From positions 48,786,429 through 48,850,428 of the forward strand of contig OZ038393.1 of assembly GCA_964036045.1 (NCBI GenBank): 64,000 nucleotides of DNA. Direction: 5' to 3'. The notes beneath the pieces were generated by a model. It saw nothing but the letters and a program-made list of their open reading frames with translations, was not told the origin of the DNA and made no database searches. Below, one piece after another: positions 19,185 through 30,841 of this stretch; the first letter of the stretch is position 1; each line of letters begins with the position of its first letter. Source of the DNA: Eutreptiella sp. 'Long Island Sound 2002'. Lineage: Eukaryota; Euglenozoa; Euglenophyceae; Eutreptiales; Eutreptiaceae. The position numbers and the translations under genes were made by a program.

Positions 19185-21456
19185 CTATTCCCCTTCAGGG
19201 AATTTCACTTCAAAGCCCGCCGCCTGCAGGCACTTGGAGTGCCATTTGAGGCGGCGCTTCTTGGCTGTCTCGTTTCCCTTGTCAGCGCCACCGGCGCTGG
19301 GGGTGGAGGGTACGGTTCGCTTTTCCCCAGGCTGCTCACCCTTGGGAGTGGGGCCTGGTTTTCCACCTGTGGGGGGTGCGGAGTTCCTTCGCCCTCTTCC
19401 AGGGTTACCACCACCGGGCGTTCCCCCAGGGGTACGACCTCCCCCCTCCTTACCGGCGTTCCTACGCCGTTCTTCCTCGGCCTTCTTTAGCTTCTCGGAC
19501 TCGCGGCGTTTTATGTGGCACTCATCCTCGTAGTGCCTCCTCTTCCCGCAGTAGCCACACGTGATAGTGCAGCGGAAGTGGTCCTCGTGTTTGACCTCCT
19601 GACCATCCCTGGTCTTCTGCTTCCGCTGCAACTGGAGCATACAAGAGCTGCGTCCATCGCAGTCAGGGGCGTGACATGGTCCCCCCTTGTGGTCCGTAGG
19701 CTGGCAAAAGAACGGATTGCAGGCTCCCTTGCCTTTAGCGGCTGGGGGTCTCCTTCATATGCTTCAGTTGCCCTCCCTTACCCTTCCCAGGGTTGGAGTG
19801 GGGTTGTGGGGACCTCCCTCCTTGAAGCCTTTCAGCAGGGGCCTCCCTCCGCAGATGTTTGCGCAGGTATTTATCCATGTGAGAGTCGTTTTCTCTCTCC
19901 ATGGCGAGTTCGATCAGAAAATCGACCAACTCATCGTAGGAATGAATCCGGGATTTCCTGTCGGACGTCTTCTTACAATTCTCCCAAGTCCTGGGACGAA
20001 TTTTACCCACGAGCCACAGATGAGGCTCTGTAGGCCCGTATGAAGAGGGGTTCATCCTCCCCATTAGCTCCCCCAGCTGCGCCACGAACTCAGAAATACA
20101 GGCAGCTGTGGGGAACTCAGGAAGTGGGGGTAGTTCCTCTATCTCCGTACGGACACTCAGGTCTGTTTCGTAGACTGGCTACATTTGTTCCAGTCTTTTA
20201 AGGAAGTCTCCCCAACTGGAGCTCTTCCAGATGGCAGCTTTCACCTGCCGCTAAAGAAGCTTTTTCTTGCACGACTTCTTGATGAGGGTGCACTTGGTCT
20301 TGACATCAGCATGTTGCTGTCTGGTGAGGGGTAGAAACTCCGAAAACTCTTCGGCCCATTCGGGCAAGTTTTTCGGATCGAACTCAGGGAGCTCGATCTG
20401 AAGGTTCGCTGTGGCGATGCCCTTCGTTCCCCGACCTGCTACACCAGTGTCACCTTTTCCACCTGAGGGGGGTGAGGGGTAGACAGTGGCAAGTGGCGCC
20501 AGTGCAGCCAGACCATAGCCCTCCATCTCAGCCTCAGTAGAATCCCGAATAGTGCATACAGGAACAGTCCTCACACGAGGATGGAAAGGGCTTGGACAAG
20601 TAACCAAGGGGGTGCTGCGGATCCCTCTACAGCTTTGCACACCCCGGGTCAGGAGTTCAACACCCGGGGACATGGTCGAGCGGGGCTTCTTCAGTTCAGA
20701 CAGCCCCAGTTTAGCCTTGAGTGCTGCAGACAGTGCAGCCAAATCAGAATCTTCATTCCTAGCCCCCAGAACCCGGGAAAGGAGCTCCATGGTCTCATCA
20801 AAACCGAGTTTAGGGGCAGCCATACGTGAAGGTAAACCTCTTTCCACGCGCACTGGCTCGGGGCAGACTCCACAAGCCGAAGGTGGTCTTGGCCTCGAAG
20901 GTAACGTCGGGGTAGGCTCTGTAGATATTGAGTCCTCCTCCCATTCCGAGGAGTCATTTGACGTCCTGGCGGATATTTCCCCATAAGGTGCTTCGAACCC
21001 CTCACCCCACGTGGTGCCGAACATGGGATACGCCTTCATCAGTTCTTTCTCCTTCTCCTTCCTTCCCGCTTTTCTCCAGGCTTTCACTTTGGCGGTGGTG
21101 ACCTTCTCCATCGCGGCCTGGGCTTCCTTAGCGGCCAAAGAATCAGGATCAGGGGCATCCTCAGAAGGAGGTAAGGAAGATACGACAGACAGGAGGGCAG
21201 CCGCCATCGGATCCCTTCCTTCGAGGCTTCTGAGGCGTTCCTGGGTTAACACAGGCGACTCAGGGGCTTCTCTCATATATTTTTCTTCCGCCCCTCTTGC
21301 TTGGTGCTCTCCGCGCCAGCCAGCAGTGTCCACAACGACTGTATCATCTCTTCCGCTCAGGGACATTGCCCTGGAAGGTCCTGCTACAGGCCCCGCCGTT
21401 GGCGGGAAGCTGAGTGGCAGGGTCCTGGCGCTCAGTGTAATTGATGGACGTGACAT
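19185..21456 (-). pseudogene. gag: Element B Gag
   Basis: Read from ATG at 21456. The first 401 codons end at TAA (20253-20251) inside the capsid-like domain (IELPEFDPKNLPEWAEEFSE). The same frame continues past a second stop (TAG near 20180) to 19735, then a frameshift joins it to the segment 19640-19185. The latter holds the CCHC knuckle CGYCGKRRHYEDEC (near 19562-19521), a charged Lys/Glu region and a Gly/Pro-rich tail. The order of motifs (HAPDC, CTITC, knuckle, basic tail, stop, DLVFW) is the same as in element A, showing common descent. Structural role inferred from family. Confidence 0.82.
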
Positions 21457-21634
21457 TGCTCAATACGCTGTCGATTTCTTGTGCTTTAGCTTGGCGAGGG
21501 TGTAAGCCTCTGCTACCAGAAAGAGTTTCTGATATCCCTTGCTTGTTGTTGATATTGAAAACCCTTGATTGCTTTTCAAAAGATGTTTCCCCAAAACTTC
21601 CCCAAAAGGTAAAGTCCACGAACAAGGAACACCA
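21457..21634 (-). other. Leader between repeat and gag B
   Basis: Untranslated leader on the minus strand; no primer binding site is recognised. Probably element-internal sequence. Confidence 0.4.
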
Positions 21635-22263
21635 CAAACAGGATCAAAGTCAGAATTGTGATAGTATTCTTCCAAATCAAAGCATTGTAAGCAAAGGGGG
21701 GCTGCATATAGACAAGTGAGGAATCATATATGCAACTCAAATGGTTTTATAAACAAAGCAAATGATTTTATGTGAAAACTGGCATGCCTCAGGCCTCCAA
21801 GATAGCACCAAGCACTTCATGTGCACTCTTTTGGATGAAATGGAGTTGGTTAGGAATCTGGGGCATAGGAGTTAGGCCAGACACAGGATATGGCTTGGCC
21901 AAGTAAGTGAATTCAGAAACAGTTACAAAGTAGAACCACAATGAGTAGTAGAAACTTTTGAGTATAGGGGTTCTGAGGTGGGAGACCACCAGGCTTCACC
22001 TACAAGGCCCAAGGCATGAAGTGCCTACTTTATTTCGGTATAACCTCCATGACGGATGATACCTCCGCTCCTTTGAGTGGTAGGGGTTAAATTCATGGGG
22101 GTGCTAGGGTTATAACCCTAGTTGCTGAGAAAGTGTACCTAAAGCTTCATAAAAGCAACAAAAATGTTTAAGTGTTAGTCTCAGCACTTCTTTAAGCAAA
22201 AAGGGGGGCTGTAGCCTGGATCAAGTACCCTAAGAAAGACATGGTAGTGACTTTTTCTTACTC
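21635..22263 (-). repeat. Right copy of ~620-bp inverted repeat (5' LTR-like of element B)
   Basis: Inverted relative to 13723-14350. It lies directly upstream of gag B on the same strand, so a 5' LTR or promoter-bearing leader is the simplest reading. The outer end CTTACTC at 22257-22263 pairs with GAGTAAG at 13723. The inner part carries a pyrimidine-rich run ending in GCAG near 21707, matching the inner part of the other copies. Confidence 0.7.
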
Positions 22264-23462
22264 TGCCTCTCCCAGTGTGCCGTTGATTCCTAGTCGTGGC
22301 AATGGGTATCCTTTGGAGAGAAGAACATTTGAGGCAAATTAATTGCACAACATGCAGATTGCACTGTGCTGCACAATGCTAGAGCAGAGCAGAGCAGACC
22401 AGTGGACCCCGTGGTGTGCAGCAGCTGGGGGTGCTTGCACCTCCTGCTGCTGCACAAGATGAACAGTGGGGGCAAAGCGCCCTAGCCCCCCCCCCCTCCC
22501 GGTTTGCAAATGTAAACCGTTGCTGCTGCATGTCATGAACACTGAGGCTGAATGTGTTGTCCCAACCCCCCCCTCGAATGCCAAATGTAACGTTCCATTG
22601 AGGAACCCCCCCTACCGCTGCACAAGCCCCCCCCCTAGTGGCAGAAATTGAGCCCCCCTTGTGGAATGCGAGCTAGCTTGGAAACATGTGCGTTCCACCA
22701 TGCCAGAAGGTACAATCGCTGTTGTCTGGCAATAAGCAATGTTGGAAAGGTGCTGAAATGGGTACGGACGTTCGAAAGGAGCTGAAGAATTTGTAATCAC
22801 AGCGGACATAAACGAGGATGTGCACATCTGGAGACGGGGCCTCCAAGGGTTAGCAGACTTTTGACCACCCATTGCTCTCTTTCCCTCCTGCAATCATCAT
22901 CCCCAACTGTGATGCATGCATGTCATTTCTGCACAGGTTTCCAACGAACCCTCGGTGCAGACAATGTGGACAATGCAGACAATGTGAACGTGCAGACAAT
23001 GGGGAGATTCAATTTCGAATGGATTTTTTCCCTGGTTTTTGTCATCTTTATCTATGCTCTCTATTTTTTCTTTGTTTTTCTATTTTTTTCAACATGCACT
23101 GCCACTACCGTCTGATCTACCATTTGAGCAGCGATATGCAAGGCTGTTTTTTCAGCCACAATCGTTTTAGGCGAAAGGTGGCCGACAGCACAGGTCGCGC
23201 GTGACGCGATGTAATTTTCATTGCTTTGTTCACGTGCATCTGCGAGATGTGTTGTGTAGTTTTTAGCAATCTCAGCTCTCATTTCGATCTTGGCAATTCA
23301 TTGCACATTACACTCTCGTGTGTTGTTCAGCCTGATTCTGATGAGCCTGTATTGTGCTATGCTTGCATAATCAGTTGTCCTCCGTCAATCCTGCTGGTCA
23401 GCGTTGACTTCCAACGCCACAGTATAAAACCAATTTGCTATTGACGTCGCTTTTGACCTCTA
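22264..23462. other. No gene: poly-C tracts and short GT/CAG-type repeats
   Basis: Contains several runs of seven to nine C (22490-22640), GCTGCTG-type words, and a short tandem of GCAGACAATGTG-like units near 22958-23002. T-rich around 23020-23090. No coding reading is credible. Confidence 0.6.
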
Positions 23463-25000
23463 TTGGCGAATATGTCGAGTTACTATTCACGCAACGGATA
23501 TGGCAATGGTAAAGGCAATGAAAGGGCAAAGGAAAGGGCGGACAAGGTGGCCCATCATGGCAATGGCGTGATTCATCATGGAAGGATGCCTACTATGACA
23601 AGAATGCCTACTATGACAAGAACACGAACAAGCAAGTTTCCGCCCATGATATTGACTTCTCCCTATGCCACCATTGTGGCTCTCCTCAACACCGCTCTGA
23701 TAAGTGCAAGGCCCGTAGAAAATTGTTCGGTATTCGTGACCTTGCATATGAGGCACGTGGCCTCATACAACGCGAACATGAACACTGTCCTTTCGCTGCG
23801 GTGGCGGGGATATCCCATTTCAAGTTGAACGCACCTAAGAACACGAAGCATGCCGCTCTATTGGCCAGTCTTCCGGCAACCACCTCGCCGGAGACGCTTG
23901 AAGACCTACGCAAAAAATTACCCAATTGCACTATTGTGTATCCTTACCCATCACCGCGTTCTAACATCCTGTATGTCGTTTGCCTTTGTTTTTTCAATGA
24001 TTCTACTCATCTAGATGATGCCTTGAAGAGTTTGAAGAAGGGCAAAATTGGGGACTTTGGCATTGTGGCTAACAAAGCGTCGACAAAAGATGTCAAGCGT
24101 ATCGTTAAAGGCCTTGACCCGGGTGCACAACGCAAATCTCGTCTGAAACTCCGACATGATGATTCTAGCAATTCAAGTGATTCGGACTCAACAACCTCAT
24201 CTAGTGGTTCCTGATCATCATCTGATTCTACCTCCACGAGCGACATCGATAGCACAAGTGAAGATGATACTTCACGGAGCCGAAAAAATAAGAGAAGGAA
24301 AAAGAAGACGACGAAGATGAGCAAAAGGAAAGAGAAGAAGAAGGAAGTTGAGTCACGAAAGAAAGCCAAACATCACCATGATGTAGATTCAAAAGACATT
24401 TGTGTTGATGAAGACAAAGACAATATTGAATTGGAAAATGTTGAAACCTTGGATGTGAGTGACGGTATGGATGAGGATAAGGAGCCGCCAAGGCAACCAC
24501 AAACACATGGTGCCCGTACCCGTGCCAAAAAAGCGAAAGACACAACTGTTGATGTTGATGCCGCGGGCAAGGACATTGGACAAGATGGACCATCTTGCGA
24601 TGGACATGACACCAACCCATCCTTGCGCTACGCGAAGCAGCTCGTTGCCGCCGCTGAACGCCGCTGGAAACCCAACCGTGATGTTGATGAGCAATGGCGC
24701 GATGCCGTTACCAAGGATATTACCGATCAAAAGGCCAAGCTCCACCAACTCACCCAAAGGTTTGACACCTACGCCAATATGGTTGATGCTATGGAGGATA
24801 ATATTGTCGACAGTATGGCCAAACCTTTGAGAAAGGGTGGAAAATGTGGAAAAGGCAACGCCTCCCTGGACGTACCCGACACACAAGGCCACAATTCACG
24901 AGCCGCACAAGTAGATGAGCTGGGACCGTCACAAAGAACTCGCTCCGGGCTCTCACGAAGGTCGGTGCATCCTTATGCGCATCAGGAACACGATTATTGA
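23463..25000 (+). pseudogene. CCHC-knuckle protein, N-terminal part of a decayed element
   Basis: Starts in one frame with a Gly/Asn-rich run (RNGYGNGKGNE), then shifts frame to a segment with repeated AYYDKN and the CCHC knuckle CHHCGSPQHRSDKC (near 23671-23712). It continues as KARRKLFGIRDLAYEARGLIQREHEHCPFAAVAG. The frame then runs to 24214 (TGA) and on to TGA at 24998, through a Ser/Asp-rich stretch, a long Lys/Arg-rich stretch and a helical acidic region. Gag-like or ORF1-like nucleic-acid binding is inferred from the knuckle and basic stretch. I do not recognise the family. It directly precedes the GIY-YIG-like segment and may be one polyprotein with it. Confidence 0.6.
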
Positions 25001-26420
25001 CATCGTTTGTGCATGCCCTCAGGTAGTGTAGGTGCTTTGGGGATTGTAGCGTATGGGTTTGACCATTTTGTGAATGATCTCCGTGCGAGTACACTCCCTT
25101 TCCGTAATGACATGGCCACCGAAATTAAGAAATGTGAAGCGTCCGTTGTTGACATGGAACGTACCCTTGTACAAGATACTCTAAATAGACAATGTCCTAA
25201 GATCTCTGCCCATTGGTTCCATAAAAATGTGCCCCAACGCCATTTTCTTTTCCCTGTTCATGAATCCATCCCCATGTCACATGTGAACAACGCGCTTTTG
25301 CGACGTTTTCGGTCCATGCTATTTCACCACGCCCTTTTACTTAAAGGCTGGAGTTTGTACGCTGCCAAGCGGGGAACATCCTCATGGTTCCAGGCAACGG
25401 GGCCCCTGATTAAGGAGTCTTTGGACTCTTGGGAAGACTATGAATACCTGGTGTTTGGGCCTTTACGAGCCGTCGCACTTGGCGTCAATTTGCTACAAAA
25501 TGGCCCATGTCTTCGATGCTACGTTTGGCAGCTGCATGCAGGTTGGTACTACCGCTTGTGTCAGTGCTTTTCGCTTGTACTGCTCCCCACTTTTTGTGGA
25601 CGCCCCGTAAGACACTACATCTATTACACGTGCACACAGCGTCAATGCCCTCATTCGTGTCCTGCATGATGATAGCCCGAACGCCATTTGTGCTGAGTCT
25701 CGACTACCAACGCTATGGTATTCCACCACACCTTGCCGTGTACTATTCATAGTTGCGGCGTCGTGTACGGCTTTTTGGCATTGGTGTGTGCGACAAGCAT
25801 CTATTTTCCATTGTGGCGCTATTGCCTGTGTGGAGAAGTTTGATTTGTTCTACCCAACCATGGTGGGCCAAACGGACCATCAGGTACGCATCATTCTTGT
25901 TGAAAATCAACCTGCGAAAACGTTGTGGCCCATACTGTCTCCTGATGCCCACACTTTTCTTGCACACACCTTGAAAGCCCGGTATGACAGTGCATACCAT
26001 CCATCATTGTTGCGTAATTGTGAGCGCATGAATATCTCACTGTTGCGTGCCGATTGGAAAGACATGTGGAAACATGAGTGCGACCTCCGTGCACGTGCAC
26101 TTGATGGTTTTGGGAACTGGGACGCCGTCGGCCATTCCTTCGACCGAATGGGAAAAATGTTGGGTTGTTGCACGGCCACCTGGGTTCAACACATTTGCTA
26201 CCTGATCGCCGCCACGTATAGTCCCTGTAGCGTTTTTCGTCGTGGACCATGCGTGTACATACTACTTTGTATGGAACTGGGAGCCATATACATTGGTTGT
26301 GTAGGGGCCATCCAATATTTTCACCGGCATCGCAAACGAAAGTAGAATACCTACGACTCGGGGCACCAGGGGAGGCGTGTTTTTGAGCGTGCTAAGGAAC
26401 ACTTTCGAGAGGTACGTAGG
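25001..26420 (+). pseudogene. Decayed segment ending in a GIY-YIG nuclease-like domain
   Basis: Continues the frame of the preceding segment to 25669, then needs frameshifts. The open part 25788-26345 contains FDLFYPTMVGQTDHQVRI and ends CVYILLCMELGAIYIGCVGA (about 26250-26310). The VY and YIG words are 10 residues apart, the spacing of GIY-YIG nucleases. After the TAG at 26343 the frame still reads RRVFERAKEHF, which fits the Arg/Glu part of that fold. GIY-YIG domains are known from Penelope-like retroelements, N-terminal in the green-lineage Chlamys group. An RT should then follow, but the sequence passes into other repeats. Identification is by motif only. Confidence 0.5.
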
Positions 26421-26830
26421 TAGGTGCACTCGGTCGTGGAGAGGTTCCCCGCGTGAAGGGGGGTGGCGGCTTGCATCCTGCTAGACCTGACTGGTGGCCC
26501 CCAACTTAGCGGCCCCGGGCAACAACGGGAGGGCTGATCGCCGGCAGAGTGACGTGCTTGTCTCGCTGGGAGGGTGTGCCCCCGTGCTTGCGCACGTCCC
26601 CTCCTCGGGGCGGAACCCTACAGGTGAACCGGACTCTCTGGCGTATCCCGTTCCCAAGGCCTGCATGCATGTTCTTGGCACTGGGGTTCCGAGGCGCTTG
26701 GGTGTCGCACGCTCCGCCTCGAGTCCCAAAGCAGCGCAGGCCTTAGGATGCAGCCTTACCCCCGGGCTCCGGATCTCGTTTGGCCGGGTCACCTGCATGG
26801 CACGGGCTGCCTCAGTGCCCGGGCTATGGA
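26421..26830. other. No gene: GC-rich lead-in to the hairpin array
   Basis: GC-rich sequence without credible coding or matched repeats. Long frames through it exist only because stops are rare in this composition. Confidence 0.5.
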
Positions 26831-27502
26831 CACTGGGTTTCCTACTGTTGTTTGGCGCTTGTGTTTGGGTCGGGGTTGTCTCTGGGCTCGGGTTTCGACT
26901 GACCCCGCCACTCGTGGCTGGGCTGAAGGGGTGTGTGCGTGTTTGCGTGCGCGCTCCGCTCGTACCCCGTCATTCCTGGCTGGGCTGTGCGGTGTGGGTG
27001 TGTGTGCTTGGGCTCGGGTTTCGGCTGCGCCCCGCAACTCCTTGCTTGGGTGTTGGGTTCTGTGTATGCTTGTGTGCCCGCTCCGCTTGTACCCCGCCAC
27101 TCTTGGCTGGGGTGTGCGGTGTCCATGTGCGTGTTCGGGCTCGGTTTTCGGCTCCGCCCCGCCACTCCTGGCTGAGGTGTCGGGGTGTGCCTGTTTGTCT
27201 GCGCCCTCCGCTTGTACCCGACCACTCTTGGCTGGGGTGTGCGGTGTTGGTGTGTGTGCTTGGGCTCGGGTTTTTGTTGCGCCCCGCCACTCCTGGCTTG
27301 CATGTGCGGCGTGGGTGTGTGTGCTTGGGCTCGGGTTTCGCTGCGCCCCGCCACTCCTGGTTGGGGTTTTTGGGTGTGTGTGTGCTTGTTTGCCCCCCCC
27401 GCTTGTACCCCGCCACTCCTGGCTGGCGTGTGCGGTGTGCTTGTGTGTGTTCGGGCTCGGTTTTCGGCTCCGCCCCGCCAGTCCTGGCTGGGGTGTTGGG
27501 GT
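26831..27502 (-). repeat. Hairpin-word array, left part (minus orientation)
   Basis: About ten copies of CGCCACTCCTGGC and close variants, the reverse complement of GCCAGGAGTGGCG, separated by two alternating GT-rich spacers of about 45-50 bp. Each word can fold as GCCA-GGAG-TGGC. The array continues after the hAT-like insertion at 30842. Units here are more diverged than in the part to the right. Confidence 0.85.
27495..27502. repeat. Left 8-bp target-site duplication
   Basis: GTTGGGGT, identical to 30842-30849 on the other side of the insertion. Confidence 0.85.
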
Positions 27503-27513
27503 TAGTGTTTGGA

Positions 27514-28242
27514 ATGAGAACAAATATTCGCGAAAAAAGTGAAACGAGACAAAATAATCGCTTTCTGTTGACAGCCAATAAAAAGGCCTGGTTCGAAAGC
27601 AAAGGGTTGCAACCACCCAAAAGGTGCTCTGTCTGTCGCGACCAACTCAAACTCAAACATCTCCAGCAGACACCCACACCACCGAAGGTGATTATATATC
27701 AACACGCCCCAGCCCACCTCAAATCACCATCTCCAGCAAAACACAGGCCCACAACGCCTTCTCCATCACCATCTACACCACCGCAAATATCCCTTGACAC
27801 TCCAAAAATTTCACCCGCTTCATACTCCTTTCCACCTCTACCACGCCCATGTGCTCAGCAAAATATCAAAGAAGATGCCGACAGCCAGGAATCCACGAAG
27901 AACACTCTATGGGCTGACGAAATGAGCCACAGCACGGTATGCTCTGCATCATCAATTCTCACTCTACCAAACAGCTTAGATGAATCCATTTCGATGGCAA
28001 ATTCCATCCTAAACCCGGACACCAACCCAGTAAACCATTTCCTTGCAAAAGAAGTTTTCACTCAATGCTGCTCTGAGGAACTCATAAGCCCCAATGTCAA
28101 GCTTAAGCACACGTCTTTCATATTTATACAAACTTTCCTAAAGTCTTACAAAGCCAAACTCAAATACCAACCTTCATGTTCCTCCTCAATGCACTCTGAT
28201 CCACCAGACTTGCAATCGACTTCCTCGAATGCGTCTGAATGA
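27514..28242 (+). CDS. Hypothetical protein inside the hAT-like element
   Basis: ATG lies within the left TIR; 242 codons to TGA at 28240. Residues ~15-45 read ANKKAWFESKGLQPPKRC then SVCRDQ, a pattern like the second half of small zinc-ribbon domains (WF..KGL..PKRC..CR). A Pro/Ser/Thr-rich stretch follows, then a Leu/Ser-rich part without recognised domain. The matching first CxxC is not visible. It may be a captured host exon or a chance frame; base composition differs from the surrounding array because it belongs to the insertion. Confidence 0.35.
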   Translation: MRTNIREKSETRQNNRFLLTANKKAWFESKGLQPPKRCSVCRDQLKLKHLQQTPTPPKVIIYQHAPAHLKSPSPAKHRPTTPSPSPSTPPQISLDTPKISPASYSFPPLPRPCAQQNIKEDADSQESTKNTLWADEMSHSTVCSASSILTLPNSLDESISMANSILNPDTNPVNHFLAKEVFTQCCSEELISPNVKLKHTSFIFIQTFLKSYKAKLKYQPSCSSSMHSDPPDLQSTSSNASE

Positions 28243-30824
28243 CCTCACGTATCTGCATCCTTTGTTCCTCTGATCAGCAACCAGAACAACGATGAAGATG
28301 AGCATAAAGAAGAAGAGTACACTTTAAATTCAGGAGTCACTTTGTTGCACCTTGCACTGGAAGACTTCGGAATGAACTCAACTTCTACCTGCTCTCTGCA
28401 TTGCTTTGTTGCTATGCTGACGCTCATTTGATCCTTTTATGAGCCCTGTTTCTTCAGGAGCCAAATTTCACGGTCCAGCTTTGTCAATTATCATTCAATT
28501 TTATTTTTCAGTTTCTGGTGAAGAGGACAGATCAAGTACAGATCAACAGATCATGCAGTGGTGGGACTGTAAAAGCGATCCTGTCACAATCTATTTCAGT
28601 CATTTTCAGCTCCTTTTTCAAACTGTTTGCTCACCTGTTGATAGCCCCAAAAATGTGACTGCCATTTGTCACTCTCCCTAGGCTATTGGTGCCTCTCTCG
28701 GCAGTGCTTTGCACCCAGGGAAATTCACAGTGGCATGATCGATTTGTATGGGTTTCATACTTGCGGCTGTCCTTCGAGGAACCTCGCATGGTGAGCAGTT
28801 TGTGATGTTATTTTGGGCGGGAAACCGCCATGTCTCAAAACAATAATCGCTCATTTCATATGAGACGAGAACCGAAAATCGCTCCTTTCATGAAAAACAG
28901 CCTGTTTTTCGAGAAAATGAGAAATTGGCATCCAAATCAGTCACACTGCGATGCTTCAGGCTCAACAATCAGCTCCCTCAAGCACTCCTTGTGTTTTTGA
29001 CAGTATGGTGTTGGGGTATTTGCATTCTTGTATTTCCTATAGGCTTTTGGATGGTTGTTGTTATTGCCTAGAGCTTTTAAAAAGTACACAAGGCCCTGGC
29101 CTGATACAACATCTGCAGGAGGACAGGCAGAGGTAAGCGTTGATAGTTGCAGATGCATTGCGCCTGTAGGATTTGCGATTATTTGGGTTTCATGTTTTCG
29201 ATATTTGCTGTGATTGATTGTTGTTATATGTTTGTATGTGTTTATCATTATCGATTACTGTCAATTCAGGGTTTGTTTGTATAGCATGATTTGCTATTAT
29301 GCGCGCTCTGTTGCATGGTAGCATCGTCACGTCGAGGTTCTGCGAGTATGGGATTGCCATCCAAGGAGTCGAAGTCGTTTGTTCTAGCGCCGTTTGTTCA
29401 AGCGTCGCAGGCGTTAGTGCTTCCCTGCTTCCAGCGAGATCTTACAGCGAGATGTTAAGAACACGACGACCAGTCTCACTTCTCTGTTTTATCTCTTGAA
29501 GATGCGTCGACAGCAAGCTGAGAACGCTTCACCGTACTCACTCCGAAGTTGCTGCGACCTGATGTGCCTGGTTTTGTTTTTCGCTGCCACTGTCGTGTTT
29601 GTATTCACGTGATTTTTGGCGTGTTCGCTCTGCTCTTTTTGACCCCTGACGCGTAGAACTGTGCTTTGCGAGATCTTCGTGGAAACGTGCAGCTCAAGTA
29701 CGCGCCATCTGGGTTTGCCGGTTGTTCGCCGAGGATTTCTTCAACTCCTACACCTTGAACAGCACTGTCAGCAGCAGGTAGTAGTCTTCGTGCAAGTTTT
29801 CGTGAGCAGGCTCCTTGAGCAGCAGCGAGTGGAATAGCAGCTCGAGGCGAACGCGGCTTCTCCTTTGTCGCTCGGCGCTCCATCTTCGTGGCGCCAGGCG
29901 CTTCAAAGTTTACATGACAACTGATCCTCTTTACGGACTCGATGCTGCTGCCTGGGGACCTTCTAAGAACGAACTTCTGAGACCAAAGTACTGTTGGGAG
30001 TGTGTGTCTCTGCGTGCGTGTGTTCGCGCGTGCTTGTAACAGCTAGTGCTTGAATTTACACCTGTGAAAAACGGGTATGGCCCTGAGGCTCCAGAGGACT
30101 CCGAAGTGTGCCTTTTTGGCCTGCCTGTGGCACACTGATATGCGCCTTTGCTTCAGTTATCACGGTCTCTGTTGCATGTTCAAGCTCAGGGTTCTGTGCG
30201 CTGTTTGGTAATGACAGTTTTGTTTGTTTTTTTCACAGAATGACGTCGACTTATATATATGTGGCTCTGCTAGCCCTTTGTGAGAGCCTTTGTTTCTGTT
30301 TGTATATTGGTGTGAAAGGCTGCAATGTCACTCTTCGAGTGGCTCTTCTTCAGTGTGTGGGCTTGTTTGGGAACGCAGACAGAGATGTTTCAGCACTTTG
30401 AATGCTCTGTGTTTGTTTGAATGCCTGCTGTTTTTTTGATTTTTTTTGGATGTTTGAAAACTTCTCTTGAATGCAAAACCAGCAGGAGGTTTCAGCCCAA
30501 CCAGGAAAACAATCATTGGAGATACTGCAGTCTTTTCAAAACCAGCATGGAGGTTTTATATAACGAAACCATTTCTAACTTCGTATGGCCGCATTGACCA
30601 AAATGTGTATTCAACGGGTACCATTCATCGTAGGAAGTGCACTCATTGCCGCCTGGAGATAACATCAACAATGCCTGGTTGTTTTTAAGTAACATGAAGT
30701 ATGTCAAGACATATCGACAAAAATGAAACCAGAAACAAAAATCGCTCATTCCATATGAAACAAAAAAAAATCGTTCATTAAAACGAGAAAAAAAAATTGC
30801 TCATCTCAGTAGGGCAAAAAAAGT
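28243..30824. other. hAT-like element interior without recognised gene
   Basis: No transposase is readable in six frames. Features seen: a perfect small hairpin GGCGG-GAAA-CCGCC near 28816; internal copies of the subterminal word (28845-28880); a Ser/Arg-rich frame on each strand near 29605-30040 that could be captured sequence; T/G-rich stretches; and clustered subterminal words at 30740-30810. Confidence 0.5.
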
Positions 30825-30841
30825 CTCATTCCAAACACTAG

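Larger units (their letters stand above)
27503..30841. mobile_element. hAT-type DNA transposon insertion, non-autonomous
   Basis: 3,339 bp bounded by perfect 17-bp terminal inverted repeats (TAGTGTTTGGAATGAGA at 27503-27519 and its complement at 30825-30841) and an 8-bp target duplication. Both the 8-bp duplication and a TIR starting TAGTG are hallmarks of the hAT superfamily. Removing the element and one duplication joins the flanks into a normal hairpin-array spacer. Subterminal words of type AATCGCTCATT occur near both ends and also near 28845-28880. I see no transposase with RNase-H-like motifs or BED finger, so it is likely mobilised in trans. The interior is AT-richer than the flanks. 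Confidence 0.85.

Noticed and set aside
13723-22263. Reading the repeats at 13.7 and 22.2 kb as the two LTRs of one element
   Set aside because: They are inverted relative to each other; LTRs of one element must be direct repeats.
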